Source: an uncultured Lachnospiraceae bacterium (GTDB taxonomy: Bacteria > Bacillota > Clostridia > Lachnospirales > Lachnospiraceae). From it: a DNA stretch of 60,492 nt. A program made the position numbers and the translations under genes. The stretch lies in NCBI GenBank assembly GCA_910586715.1, contig CAJUJG010000002.1, forward strand, positions 11,251 to 71,742, in the 5' to 3' direction. The notes beneath the pieces are model-generated. The model was not told the origin of the DNA, did not search any database, and saw only the letters and a program-made list of their open reading frames with translations. Below are positions 52,321-59,549 of this stretch, in pieces (the stretch's first letter is position 1; the number at the start of each line of letters is the position of its first letter).

Positions 52321-52346
52321 AAAAAGGCAGTGTAAATCACACTGCC
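52321..52346 (-). terminator. Intrinsic terminator after the clamp-loader gene
   Basis: Arms 52326-52333 and 52339-52346 (GGCAGTGT/ACACTGCC) pair perfectly; on the minus strand five T follow at 52325-52321. The next start at 52304 is only 17 bases further, with the ribosome site inside that gap. Confidence 0.8.
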
Positions 52347-53519
52347 CTACTCCAATGTTACTGCACTGTTAAACATCTGTTCTAAAGACTGCACACGCTG
52401 TACATCATTCTGTTCCATGCTGACTGTCTTAACTTCTATGTTTTCTGTCATGGTTCGTATGTCCATCGCTCTCGTGTTAACAGACTCACTTGGTCTTCTG
52501 CCTTTTTGGTAAGACACATGCGCTTTAATAAATGCAGATACTATCTTTCTTTTCCGCAAATCATAAAGTCCTGCAACATCAGCCGTAAACTGAAGTATAT
52601 TCGTAGTGTCTTTACCCTCCATAAACTCTCTGATATACTGGGCATCATTCACACTGATACTGGATGATGTATGTCCCAACGCTACTTTGCACACTTCTAT
52701 CAGCATGTCCACGAAACACTCATCATACTTCATTGAGCCTACATACTCAATACCCAAAGTAAGACTTCCGTAAAGATATTTTAAAACTTCAATAACAGAT
52801 GACGCTGTACTTACATTAATAAATACTTCAAGATCTTTTACTGAAACAACACAGCCTTCCGTAAAGTTATCCAAAAGATTGATAATCTTACGCGGCTGGT
52901 TCTGCGCCCAATTACAGACTAAAGCCACCGCCATTTCCCTGTTCAAGCTGAAATCAAGCCGACGGGAGCTGATTGCACTTCTTGCCAGCGTTTTTGCTTC
53001 AACATCTGATAAATTATGCAGTTGGAGTTGAAGCTTACAGCGTGACAGCAGCGCCTGTCTTAAAGCACCCACTTCAGTCGTACAGACAAACACGTAGACA
53101 CCTTTCTGCAAGTGTTCCAGTTCCGTAAGAATTGAATCCTGCGCTTTCTTACTCATATTATGCGCTTCATCCAGTATCAATACCTTCCGTTTTGTTGTGG
53201 AAAATCCTACGGTCATTTCCGCCTTTACCTTTTGTATTTCTTCCTCTTTTTCCTGTATTTCAGACATATTAAAAAGTTTAATGGAATCAGTTGACCTGTT
53301 ATTATCAATAATCTCTTTTTTATAATTATCACTGAGTTCAGGCGCCACATACTTTGTTGTAACCTCAATTGCCAACAGCTTAGCAATCGAAGACTTCCCA
53401 ATACCGGAATCACCGTAAAGCAATATAACATCCGGAACGCTGTCACTGTCTATTCTTGTCTTCAGATACTTTACAATATTCTTATGTCCGACTATATCAT
53501 CCCATTCTTTCACCCACAT
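52347..53519 (-). CDS. dnaX: DnaX-type clamp-loader ATPase
   Basis: A 390-residue AAA+ protein with Walker A GDSGIGKS at 36-43, Walker B VLILDEAHNMS (about 111), sensor 1 VFVCTTE and the SRC motif (LLSRCKLQLQ, about 155), the order of DNA polymerase III gamma/tau subunits. The usual four-Cys zinc module between the P-loop and Walker B is missing, as in many phage loaders. The C-terminal third is helical. Such ATPases open the sliding clamp; no clamp or polymerase gene lies in the window, so host parts or genes further right may be used. The ATG lies in the end of the upstream gene (overlap 23 bases). Confidence 0.8.
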   Translation of the reverse strand: MWVKEWDDIVGHKNIVKYLKTRIDSDSVPDVILLYGDSGIGKSSIAKLLAIEVTTKYVAPELSDNYKKEIIDNNRSTDSIKLFNMSEIQEKEEEIQKVKAEMTVGFSTTKRKVLILDEAHNMSKKAQDSILTELEHLQKGVYVFVCTTEVGALRQALLSRCKLQLQLHNLSDVEAKTLARSAISSRRLDFSLNREMAVALVCNWAQNQPRKIINLLDNFTEGCVVSVKDLEVFINVSTASSVIEVLKYLYGSLTLGIEYVGSMKYDECFVDMLIEVCKVALGHTSSSISVNDAQYIREFMEGKDTTNILQFTADVAGLYDLRKRKIVSAFIKAHVSYQKGRRPSESVNTRAMDIRTMTENIEVKTVSMEQNDVQRVQSLEQMFNSAVTLE

Positions 53520-54147
53520 ATTTTACTCCTTTACTTGTAAAAACGACTCCCATTCGATATCCTACATAATACAGCATATTTACATACGGCAGAAACTTGT
53601 TTATCTCCACTGCATGAAACATGCTATCCTCAATCCTGCGTACACCTACAAAATCAGACGCTACACCTATAATATAACCAGTCCTAAGCTTGTACTCTAC
53701 CTCAGGATTAAAACCGTTACTTTCTCCAATCACCTTTATATCCGGCATATCATCCAACATCACAAAATCTTTCCCGATATTGTTGAAGAGTATGTTTATC
53801 TCCCTCTTTGCCACTATACAAATGTCCGTATAGCTCAGTGCATCTTCCAATACACATGCAAGATAATAATAGATGGATGGACCATGCTGCGCAATAGTCA
53901 CACTCCTGCCTGACCGGGTTTCCAAAAGATTGTATCCGTCATACACTAAACAGCCTACACCCGAAATATGCAGCATATTTTTTTGCGGATTCCACGGATG
54001 CAGCTCTTCACGCCTTTTACGGAAGTTTCCTATATCATCATTGTCAATGTCTTTTCTGCACAAATTATAATACAGGTCACGTTCTGATTCTTCCCTGTCT
54101 GCCCCAAATCCAATACATCCGTCTTTCGTTGTTATATAATTTTGCAT
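53497..54147 (-). CDS. Unknown soluble protein upstream of dnaX
   Basis: A 216-residue protein; the ATG with AGGGGTGG upstream is preferred over a TTG seven codons earlier that lies in the RNA's 3' hairpin region. It is soluble, with an alpha/beta pattern (HISGVGCLVYDGYNLL, VTIAQHGPSIYYYL, DICIVAKREINILFN) and a final region that repeats Val-Gly. No family recognised. It overlaps dnaX by 23 bases and starts just after the folded RNA region, so it may be translationally coupled to the clamp loader. Confidence 0.5.
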   Translation of the reverse strand: MQNYITTKDGCIGFGADREESERDLYYNLCRKDIDNDDIGNFRKRREELHPWNPQKNMLHISGVGCLVYDGYNLLETRSGRSVTIAQHGPSIYYYLACVLEDALSYTDICIVAKREINILFNNIGKDFVMLDDMPDIKVIGESNGFNPEVEYKLRTGYIIGVASDFVGVRRIEDSMFHAVEINKFLPYVNMLYYVGYRMGVVFTSKGVKYVGERMG

Positions 54148-54157
54148 TAAACCACCC

Positions 54158-54195
54158 CTAAAACGCAAATTTGTGAGGGCTTACACCCCCACAAA
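54158..54195 (-). terminator. 3' hairpin of the folded RNA, possible terminator
   Basis: Arms 54170-54179 and 54186-54195 pair over ten positions on the minus strand, one of them a G-U pair; on the plus strand this is an A-C mismatch. The stem is followed by TTTGCGTTTT. It closes the gene-free region just before the next start at 54147. Confidence 0.55.
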
Positions 54196-54825
54196 CAAAA
54201 CAGTTAATAACTATACTATATACTTAAATGACTAACCTTTTAATCATTAACACCGTTCTCAATACAAACAACTGTTGGGGTTATGCCACTAAAGACTTTG
54301 CAATTTCTTACAGAGTCTCGGATTATTAGCCTGTTAAAGGCTAATATCCGATTTTTCATGAAATCAGAGAAAGTTTATCCAGTATTTTACCATATACCGA
54401 ATAGTATGTATGTATTCAGTATGCCATTCCTGACATACTGTAGTCCGGCAGATAACTGTTACCTGCCCGAACTATTTTAAGGATTGAGTGTTGCGCTGTT
54501 TAGTGGCTTACAGCACAATTCACGATGAAGCAGCACTTCCGTACTGCTTTGGTTCTATCCGCTTTAATACGCGAGACAGAACCTCCGAACTTCACGTAAC
54601 AAGTATGGAGGAAATATACTTGTCTGAAACACTCCTGTTTCAGACAGTGATTAGAACTGGATCTAATCACTTGAGCTAGGAACTAAGAACATTTTTCTGT
54701 TCTACAAAGGTTAGATTTAGCAGTTACCTGCTAAATCAGCAAAAGGTATACATTCGTATACCCTTGCTTTTGTATGCTTATTACGTGTTTTTAACCTGAC
54801 TGAATTTAACACTTTGCATTTACAT
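54160..54825 (-). ncRNA. Large folded non-coding RNA (ROOL/GOLLD-like candidate)
   Basis: About 650 bases with no credible frame, packed with hairpins read best on the minus strand. Arms (plus-strand positions): 54318-54331/54339-54351; 54418-54423/54434-54439; 54447-54451/54463-54467; 54491-54499/54510-54518; 54528-54536/54541-54549; 54551-54559/54575-54583; 54599-54606/54616-54623; 54622-54630/54637-54645; 54647-54655/54662-54670; 54686-54691/54698-54703; 54714-54723/54728-54737; 54739-54751/54756-54767. At 54491, 54528, 54551, 54739 and 54170 a mismatch becomes G-U only in the minus strand. Two loops are GNRA there (GGAA at 54540-54537, GUAA at 54727-54724). Length, GNRA loops, multi-helix plan and location on a mobile element recall ROOL or GOLLD; identity is inference. 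No clear promoter was found. Confidence 0.8.
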
Positions 54826-54830
54826 AGGGC

Positions 54831-56066
54831 TTAAACACCCGCACCTGCAAACTCATCTGCCTGTTTTGCAGCTGACTGCTCATCATAAGCTTTTCTTTCT
54901 GCTCTAATCTTATCAAGCTCAGGATCACCCTCTCTGTCAGTAGCCGCCGCCGCTGCCGCCTGAATATTGGCAAGCGTATTCATCATCTCAGCCAGTGCAG
55001 ACTCATCCTGCAAATCAATTGCAACTTCCTTTCTTCCGATTCCGCCATCCGGAAGCTTAGCCTTAACCTCTTCATCATTAATATCCACAAGCACTCTCTG
55101 TTCTGTTTTCATCGGGATTCTCCATGATGCCGTCTGTACCTTACCGTCTACTGTCTGCTGAGCCTTCTTGTATTTTGCTACCATCTCGCTCTTTACACCA
55201 TCAGACATCTCGGTCTTAGCACTGGGATCAAGCTCTTTTCTGTAAGCAACCAAAGCAGGATTTTCCTGCAGTTCTGATCTGCCGGCAACCTTAAGTGTCA
55301 TAAGACCGTCATAGCCATTTTTCTTCTTTGTTTGGTTATTGCGGCTTAAACCCTCTCCTGACGTTTTCTTGCCATTCCTTCTCTCAACCGGCTTGCCTGC
55401 CTTAAACTGTACATTTGACCCTGCTACATTGATAGCGCCTACTGATTTGTTGACAAGGATTTTCTTGAACTCCGTTAAATCAACCCAAGAACCTTCCCCG
55501 CCTTCAGGCGTCACAAGCTTGACCAGACGAATAGACCCAAGAGAATCACCCTTACGAATCTTAAACTCAGGCTGATCGCCCTGTTCTCCCGCATTAATTG
55601 CTTTCCTCAATGCGTCATACATCTGATGCGCGTTCTCTTCATCACCCGGTACAACATTTGTAAATGTTACGGAACCGTCCTGAGCCACTACTACTCCAAA
55701 ATGCTCCGCAAACTTCTTATACGCCTGCTGCGGATCCTTAATAACACCCACATCTGAAACACAACGCACCATCGCATTAGGTCTGCCAAGTAATACTTTT
55801 GTTACTTTAGCGTTCTGGCTGTAAGCCAACTTCTCAGCCTTCTCTTTCTGCTGGTTCGCGATTACAATGTCCCTCGTAATTTCATCAACCTGTGCATTCT
55901 CGTTCGGCATAGAGCCGCCCATTAAAGTCTGGTTCTGCTGAAAGCCCCCACCCAAACTCTGAGCCAATTTTGCCTGCGATTCTGCCAAAACATTAGCTAA
56001 ATCCTCGCTGCCTTTCAGTGTTGAATCTTCTGTTACCATCTTGTTCTCTTCTGCTGTTGCTGCCAT
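54831..56066 (-). CDS. Possible nested in-frame short product
   Basis: In-frame ATG at 56066-56064 preceded by AAAAAAGGAGGAC at 7-9 bases, close to the ideal ribosome site and stronger than that of the full gene. The encoded start MAATAEENKM has the small-residue second codon typical of well-expressed proteins. Such nested genes are common for phage scaffolds and some motor proteins. The box also encodes Lys-Lys-Glu-Asp, so the match could be chance. Confidence 0.4.
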   Translation of the reverse strand: MAATAEENKMVTEDSTLKGSEDLANVLAESQAKLAQSLGGGFQQNQTLMGGSMPNENAQVDEITRDIVIANQQKEKAEKLAYSQNAKVTKVLLGRPNAMVRCVSDVGVIKDPQQAYKKFAEHFGVVVAQDGSVTFTNVVPGDEENAHQMYDALRKAINAGEQGDQPEFKIRKGDSLGSIRLVKLVTPEGGEGSWVDLTEFKKILVNKSVGAINVAGSNVQFKAGKPVERRNGKKTSGEGLSRNNQTKKKNGYDGLMTLKVAGRSELQENPALVAYRKELDPSAKTEMSDGVKSEMVAKYKKAQQTVDGKVQTASWRIPMKTEQRVLVDINDEEVKAKLPDGGIGRKEVAIDLQDESALAEMMNTLANIQAAAAAATDREGDPELDKIRAERKAYDEQSAAKQADEFAGAGV

Positions 56067-56468
56067 CTTAATGTCCTCCTTTTTTAAATTGTTATTATCT
56101 ATTTCTGAAGAGTCTGTTTCCGGTACAGCGGACTCATCCGCCTCCGCATTACCATCTAACAGATCTTTCATTCTGTTATAAACTGTATAAATTACAGACC
56201 AGCCGCGTTGCTTAATATCCGGATACAGCTGTCTGAAATGCTCTGCCATCTCATACGCGTCATCAGTCTTTGGACCCTCAAACTCCAGCCGTTCCTCACG
56301 CAGAGCATCACTCTCACCGGGAAAATAGCCGCTGAATTTCCATAGCCGCGGAAGTGCATTTTCGATAATATCCTGATATTCCACTGAATTGTTAATATCA
56401 TCGTCAGTTACCATGTTAATTGTTTTGAAAGCTGAAATCTTAGCTCTCTGTTTGCTTGTTCCTGCCAT
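54831..56468 (-). CDS. Unknown large soluble protein, with internal start
   Basis: About 545 residues from the ATG (AAGGAG upstream; a GTG two codons earlier is possible). It is hydrophilic, rich in Glu, Asp, Lys, Gln and Ala. The first 135 residues form a helical domain (GYFPGESDALREERLEF), a Ser/Asp/Asn-rich linker follows, then a long domain with Gln- and Gly-rich segments, a central alpha/beta part (GVVVAQDGSVTFTNV) and an Ala-rich C-terminal helix. A strong ribosome site with an in-frame ATG lies at 56066, so a shorter product of about 411 residues may also be made. No family recognised. It is the gene right before the folded RNA. Confidence 0.6.
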   Translation of the reverse strand: MAGTSKQRAKISAFKTINMVTDDDINNSVEYQDIIENALPRLWKFSGYFPGESDALREERLEFEGPKTDDAYEMAEHFRQLYPDIKQRGWSVIYTVYNRMKDLLDGNAEADESAVPETDSSEIDNNNLKKEDIKMAATAEENKMVTEDSTLKGSEDLANVLAESQAKLAQSLGGGFQQNQTLMGGSMPNENAQVDEITRDIVIANQQKEKAEKLAYSQNAKVTKVLLGRPNAMVRCVSDVGVIKDPQQAYKKFAEHFGVVVAQDGSVTFTNVVPGDEENAHQMYDALRKAINAGEQGDQPEFKIRKGDSLGSIRLVKLVTPEGGEGSWVDLTEFKKILVNKSVGAINVAGSNVQFKAGKPVERRNGKKTSGEGLSRNNQTKKKNGYDGLMTLKVAGRSELQENPALVAYRKELDPSAKTEMSDGVKSEMVAKYKKAQQTVDGKVQTASWRIPMKTEQRVLVDINDEEVKAKLPDGGIGRKEVAIDLQDESALAEMMNTLANIQAAAAAATDREGDPELDKIRAERKAYDEQSAAKQADEFAGAGV

Positions 56469-56483
56469 AACCACTTAACTCCT

Positions 56484-57041
56484 TTACTCTACTAAATTTA
56501 AAACCTCAGGTTCACTCATGAAACTCAATGACCGCAGATATAATGCGTATGACAATACTGTCATATTGTGCTCTGAAAGCTGTGTAAACTGTATACCCGG
56601 TAAAAACTCACTTTGTATACTGTTTAACGCTTTTGTTTTTACATCTTCCGGAAGTTTATCATACTCCAAAGATGCATCTTGGAGCTTAATGCTTCTGCTT
56701 ATACAATTTTCTTCAAACAGATGCGTGATGATAGTACTTTCCCGTCCGGCACCGATTGCCATCATTACTTCTGCCAAAGCAGCTCGGGATATATCCATAT
56801 AGAACAACCGTCGCAGCAGGTTTGTGTTACCAGTATCAAATGCCTTCGTATGCAGACTTCCCTTAAAGCACAAACACGGTATACCAGCATCTGCCGCCAT
56901 TCTGCAAAATGCGCTGTATTCCCCGAAGCTTAAGATAAACTGTACCTTTGGTTGAAAACGGTAAGGCAGCTCATCTACTGTATTTCCAGCAAATATTGAC
57001 AGCATATGATTTCTGCTTACTGCTACAACATAATTCTTCAT
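56484..57041 (-). CDS. Unknown soluble protein
   Basis: A 185-residue protein with no membrane segment. It has an alpha/beta N-terminal half (YVVAVSRNHMLSIFAG, FILSFGEYSAFCRMAADAGIPCLCF) and a helical C-terminal half (LFEENCISRSIKLQDASLEY). The first half could be a small Rossmann-type domain with two Cys. It lies between the 545-residue protein gene and a 139-residue gene; the 95-base gap on its right holds no clear signal apart from a small AGCAG/CTGCT hairpin. Function unknown. Confidence 0.5.
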   Translation of the reverse strand: MKNYVVAVSRNHMLSIFAGNTVDELPYRFQPKVQFILSFGEYSAFCRMAADAGIPCLCFKGSLHTKAFDTGNTNLLRRLFYMDISRAALAEVMMAIGAGRESTIITHLFEENCISRSIKLQDASLEYDKLPEDVKTKALNSIQSEFLPGIQFTQLSEHNMTVLSYALYLRSLSFMSEPEVLNLVE

Positions 57042-57136
57042 TGAACTTGTCCCTTCACTGTTATCATTATCAATTTAATATGACTAACATACCGTTTTTC
57101 TTTCCTGACATGATGTTTCTTTTTGCAGCAGTCCTG

Positions 57137-57556
57137 CTACCGCAACATAGTTATGTCATCAAACATCTTGGGATTCTGCTGCAGGTATAACGCAACTGCT
57201 TCAAGTTTTACGTCATACTCAGCATTGGGCTCAAGCCCAAACGTTTCAGACATAAACTCTACAGCTTTTCTGATTTTTGACGGCTTCATTCCCCTTGCCC
57301 TGCAGGCATCCATAAAACTGTTCACAGGATTGTCTATCTGCTGTACAATATTTGTGGCAACATCACTCGCAAATTTGTCTACACTGTCCTGAGCCAGACT
57401 GCCGTCTTTAACAGTTCCCAGCTGATTGGCAGCAGTCAGCGCAAATGCAGAACTATTCACCACTCCTGTCACGGCATCCTTTATGCGGATGACTTTCTGC
57501 TCCTGCAGTTCTTTTGATACACGTGAGCGCTCACGTAATTCTTTTAAACTCGGCAT
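57137..57556 (-). CDS. Unknown small helical protein
   Basis: A 139-residue soluble protein. The start is an ATG with GGAGG about 11 bases upstream. The N-terminus is strongly basic and coiled-coil like (LKELRERSRVSKELQEQKVIR), the middle is Ala/Val-rich, and the C-terminus helical (KAVEFMSETFGLEPNAEY). It follows the FEN-type nuclease gene by 8 bases. No family recognised; adaptor or DNA-binding role is possible. Confidence 0.5.
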   Translation of the reverse strand: MPSLKELRERSRVSKELQEQKVIRIKDAVTGVVNSSAFALTAANQLGTVKDGSLAQDSVDKFASDVATNIVQQIDNPVNSFMDACRARGMKPSKIRKAVEFMSETFGLEPNAEYDVKLEAVALYLQQNPKMFDDITMLR

Positions 57557-57564
57557 TTATCAAT

Positions 57565-58548
57565 TCACCTCCTCATATATTCATCAACATAACGTGATAT
57601 TATGTCCGTATCTACTTTAGGCGCCTGCTTATTCTTTGCATACTTACAATGCAGCCGCGATGCAAAGTAACTGCACATTCGTTCATCAAAACAATCTTCA
57701 TGCAGTTCTACCTTTTCATAGTCGGCGATAATAGGCGCAATCAAATCAAAAACAGCCAACGTCATTCTGTCTCCATTTGTTGTCTGTGCTATGTACTCCC
57801 GCAAAAATTCATTATCACCACATTTAACATAACAGTCTTTTGGCAGATTATTACAAATTGCCTCTGCATACTCACTGCTGATACGCGGAATATTATCGCC
57901 CGGCTCACCTTTACACATTTTTGTTATAGTGAGCGTATCATAAGGAACCCATTTGTCTTTTAAAACTTCTGTCTCCCAGTTGTACATGTCTATATGCTTT
58001 CCGTTCGAAACATATTTAGCAACGTTACTGCCTGTCTTGTAAAAATATGGCTCAGTAAGCGGTACAATCTCCACATTATCACATACAAGGTAGAACAGGT
58101 CACTGTCTTTGCTATGTATGTATACATGTTCATAGCTGTCTTTGTAATACTTAACAATAGATGCTATACAGTCATCCGCTTCCAAACCATCTACGGCTAC
58201 TGTAACAAAACCAATCAGTCCCAATATTTCTTCTGCCATCCTTCGCTGAAATACTATATGGTCTGCCTTTTTTACCCTGTTGCCTTTATACCCTCCAAGA
58301 GGAGCAAAGAAATGTGAATGCATCTCCCTTTTTATTGTAGGTGGTCTGTCTATACAGTACACTAATTGATTTTCAGGAGAATTATATTCATAAAACGAAT
58401 TACACAAATATGTAAGTCCGCCGCAAGGCATCTCTGCCGGCATAAAAGGTCCTGTAGTGTTTCGAACTCCATCGAACAATACATACTTATCACTGCCTGA
58501 CGATATATACTGACTAGCATCAAAAAGGTGCAAATTCTTCTTACCCAT
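57565..58548 (-). CDS. FEN/PolA-type 5'-3' exonuclease
   Basis: A 327-residue protein from the ATG that overlaps the upstream stop (TAATG), after GGAGGG. It carries the acid clusters of flap nucleases: Asp10 (LHLFDAS), CIDRPP (about 66-70), GLEADDCIAS at 121-130, and SKDSDLFYLV at 146-155. The helix-three-turn-helix follows (KGEPGDNIPRI, about 213-223), where GxxxDN is diagnostic. Such enzymes cut 5' flaps and primers during DNA synthesis. Unlike DNA polymerase I it has no polymerase part, as in phage T4 RNase H and T5 exonuclease. Fits a plasmid- or phage-borne replisome. Confidence 0.85.
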   Translation of the reverse strand: MGKKNLHLFDASQYISSGSDKYVLFDGVRNTTGPFMPAEMPCGGLTYLCNSFYEYNSPENQLVYCIDRPPTIKREMHSHFFAPLGGYKGNRVKKADHIVFQRRMAEEILGLIGFVTVAVDGLEADDCIASIVKYYKDSYEHVYIHSKDSDLFYLVCDNVEIVPLTEPYFYKTGSNVAKYVSNGKHIDMYNWETEVLKDKWVPYDTLTITKMCKGEPGDNIPRISSEYAEAICNNLPKDCYVKCGDNEFLREYIAQTTNGDRMTLAVFDLIAPIIADYEKVELHEDCFDERMCSYFASRLHCKYAKNKQAPKVDTDIISRYVDEYMRR

Positions 58549-59153
58549 TACAAAACCCTCCACTGGGACGGAAACATATCTTTCGCTTTCCTTCCTATTA
58601 AATATTGAATCCCCCTTACCAGCACTTCATACTTGGTTCTTTCCCGCACTATCTTTTTTACAACAGTCCCCTTATAAGAAGCGCTTGGCGGATCTCTGAA
58701 TAAATAAGAAAACTTGTGTATACGCTCCGCAATTCGTTTTGCATCACTTCCACTCGCTTCCATTGCACTCAGTAATTCCTTTAACAGACTGCTTCTTACC
58801 GGTTTTAAGTACGGCACGGCATACTCGCTGTCCAATATACCCTGTATATTTTCCTTGTATTCTGTCAGTTGTTCAATGCTGAGGGATGGACTTATATCTT
58901 CATAGGTCAGATTCTTGATATTTTCCACCGACTCTTTCAGCTGTTCGTCCTGTAGATATTCCTTCAGTCGAATAACATTGCTGTATGCTTCAGCTATTCG
59001 GTGAGCCGTTGCTTCATCTCTTTTTTCATCCTTTAAGTAATTACATATTTTAACCTGAATACAGTCTGTTGAACATTCTGCAAGCATACTCAGTATTTCA
59101 TCCGAAAGTGCAGCTACGTCCCTCTCGCTTAATATCAAAGGTATAACATCCAT
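58548..59153 (-). CDS. Unknown helical protein between ParM-like and FEN genes
   Basis: About 201 residues from the ATG after GGGAGG; a GTG six codons earlier overlaps that site. Helical throughout (VIRLKEYLQDEQLKESVENIK, LSIEQLTEYKENIQGIL), with a basic end (VVKKIVRERTKYEVLVRG). Helix-rich, basic proteins that follow ParM-like genes can be adaptors or centromere-binding proteins, but the fold is not ribbon-helix-helix by eye. Translationally coupled to the FEN gene. Function unknown. Confidence 0.5.
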   Translation of the reverse strand: MDVIPLILSERDVAALSDEILSMLAECSTDCIQVKICNYLKDEKRDEATAHRIAEAYSNVIRLKEYLQDEQLKESVENIKNLTYEDISPSLSIEQLTEYKENIQGILDSEYAVPYLKPVRSSLLKELLSAMEASGSDAKRIAERIHKFSYLFRDPPSASYKGTVVKKIVRERTKYEVLVRGIQYLIGRKAKDMFPSQWRVL

Positions 59154-59170
59154 AGTTATCTCTCCTCCCA

Positions 59171-59536
59171 CTACTTCATCAAATCCATGAAATCGTCTAA
59201 ATCATCACCATTACTGTCAGCTGATGCATCTACAAAAACACTCTGCACATCTGTACATGGTTCTGTCTCTTCTTTACTATGAGAGACGGCAACCTCTTTT
59301 TTACTGTCTGGCTCACTTCCGGCAGCAACCCGAACTATTTTACTGTCTGCCAGAAGTTCACTCAGCATTGATATCATTGTTTCCGTATTTATACCCGTCG
59401 TTTCCTTACCTGCTCCGCAATCCTTTAATGCCATACCGTCCCTTATGACTTCCAGGAGGACATTAGGAAGTGATTCTACAGGTATGAACTCCACATACTT
59501 TACTAAATCCTCCGGTAACTGTATCACCACTTCCAT
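59171..59536 (-). CDS. Acidic-tailed protein after the ParM-like gene
   Basis: A 121-residue protein with a compact N-terminal part (MEVVIQLPEDLVKYVEFI) that begins like small DNA-binding (ribbon-helix-helix or RHH-like) proteins, with strand then helix, a polar linker, and an acidic C-terminus with DDLDDFMDLMK. Such acidic tails in SSB and ParR-like adaptors serve as contact points for partners. It lies 13 bases after the ParM-like gene, where the adaptor of a ParMRC system is expected. That role is inference. Confidence 0.45.
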   Translation of the reverse strand: MEVVIQLPEDLVKYVEFIPVESLPNVLLEVIRDGMALKDCGAGKETTGINTETMISMLSELLADSKIVRVAAGSEPDSKKEVAVSHSKEETEPCTDVQSVFVDASADSNGDDLDDFMDLMK

Positions 59537-59549
59537 TGCCGCCTCCTGT

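Noticed and set aside
54283..54679. Plus-strand frames of 63-65 codons in the gene-free region
   Set aside because: They run across perfect hairpins, have no ribosome sites and no protein-like composition; the region reads as structured RNA on the minus strand.
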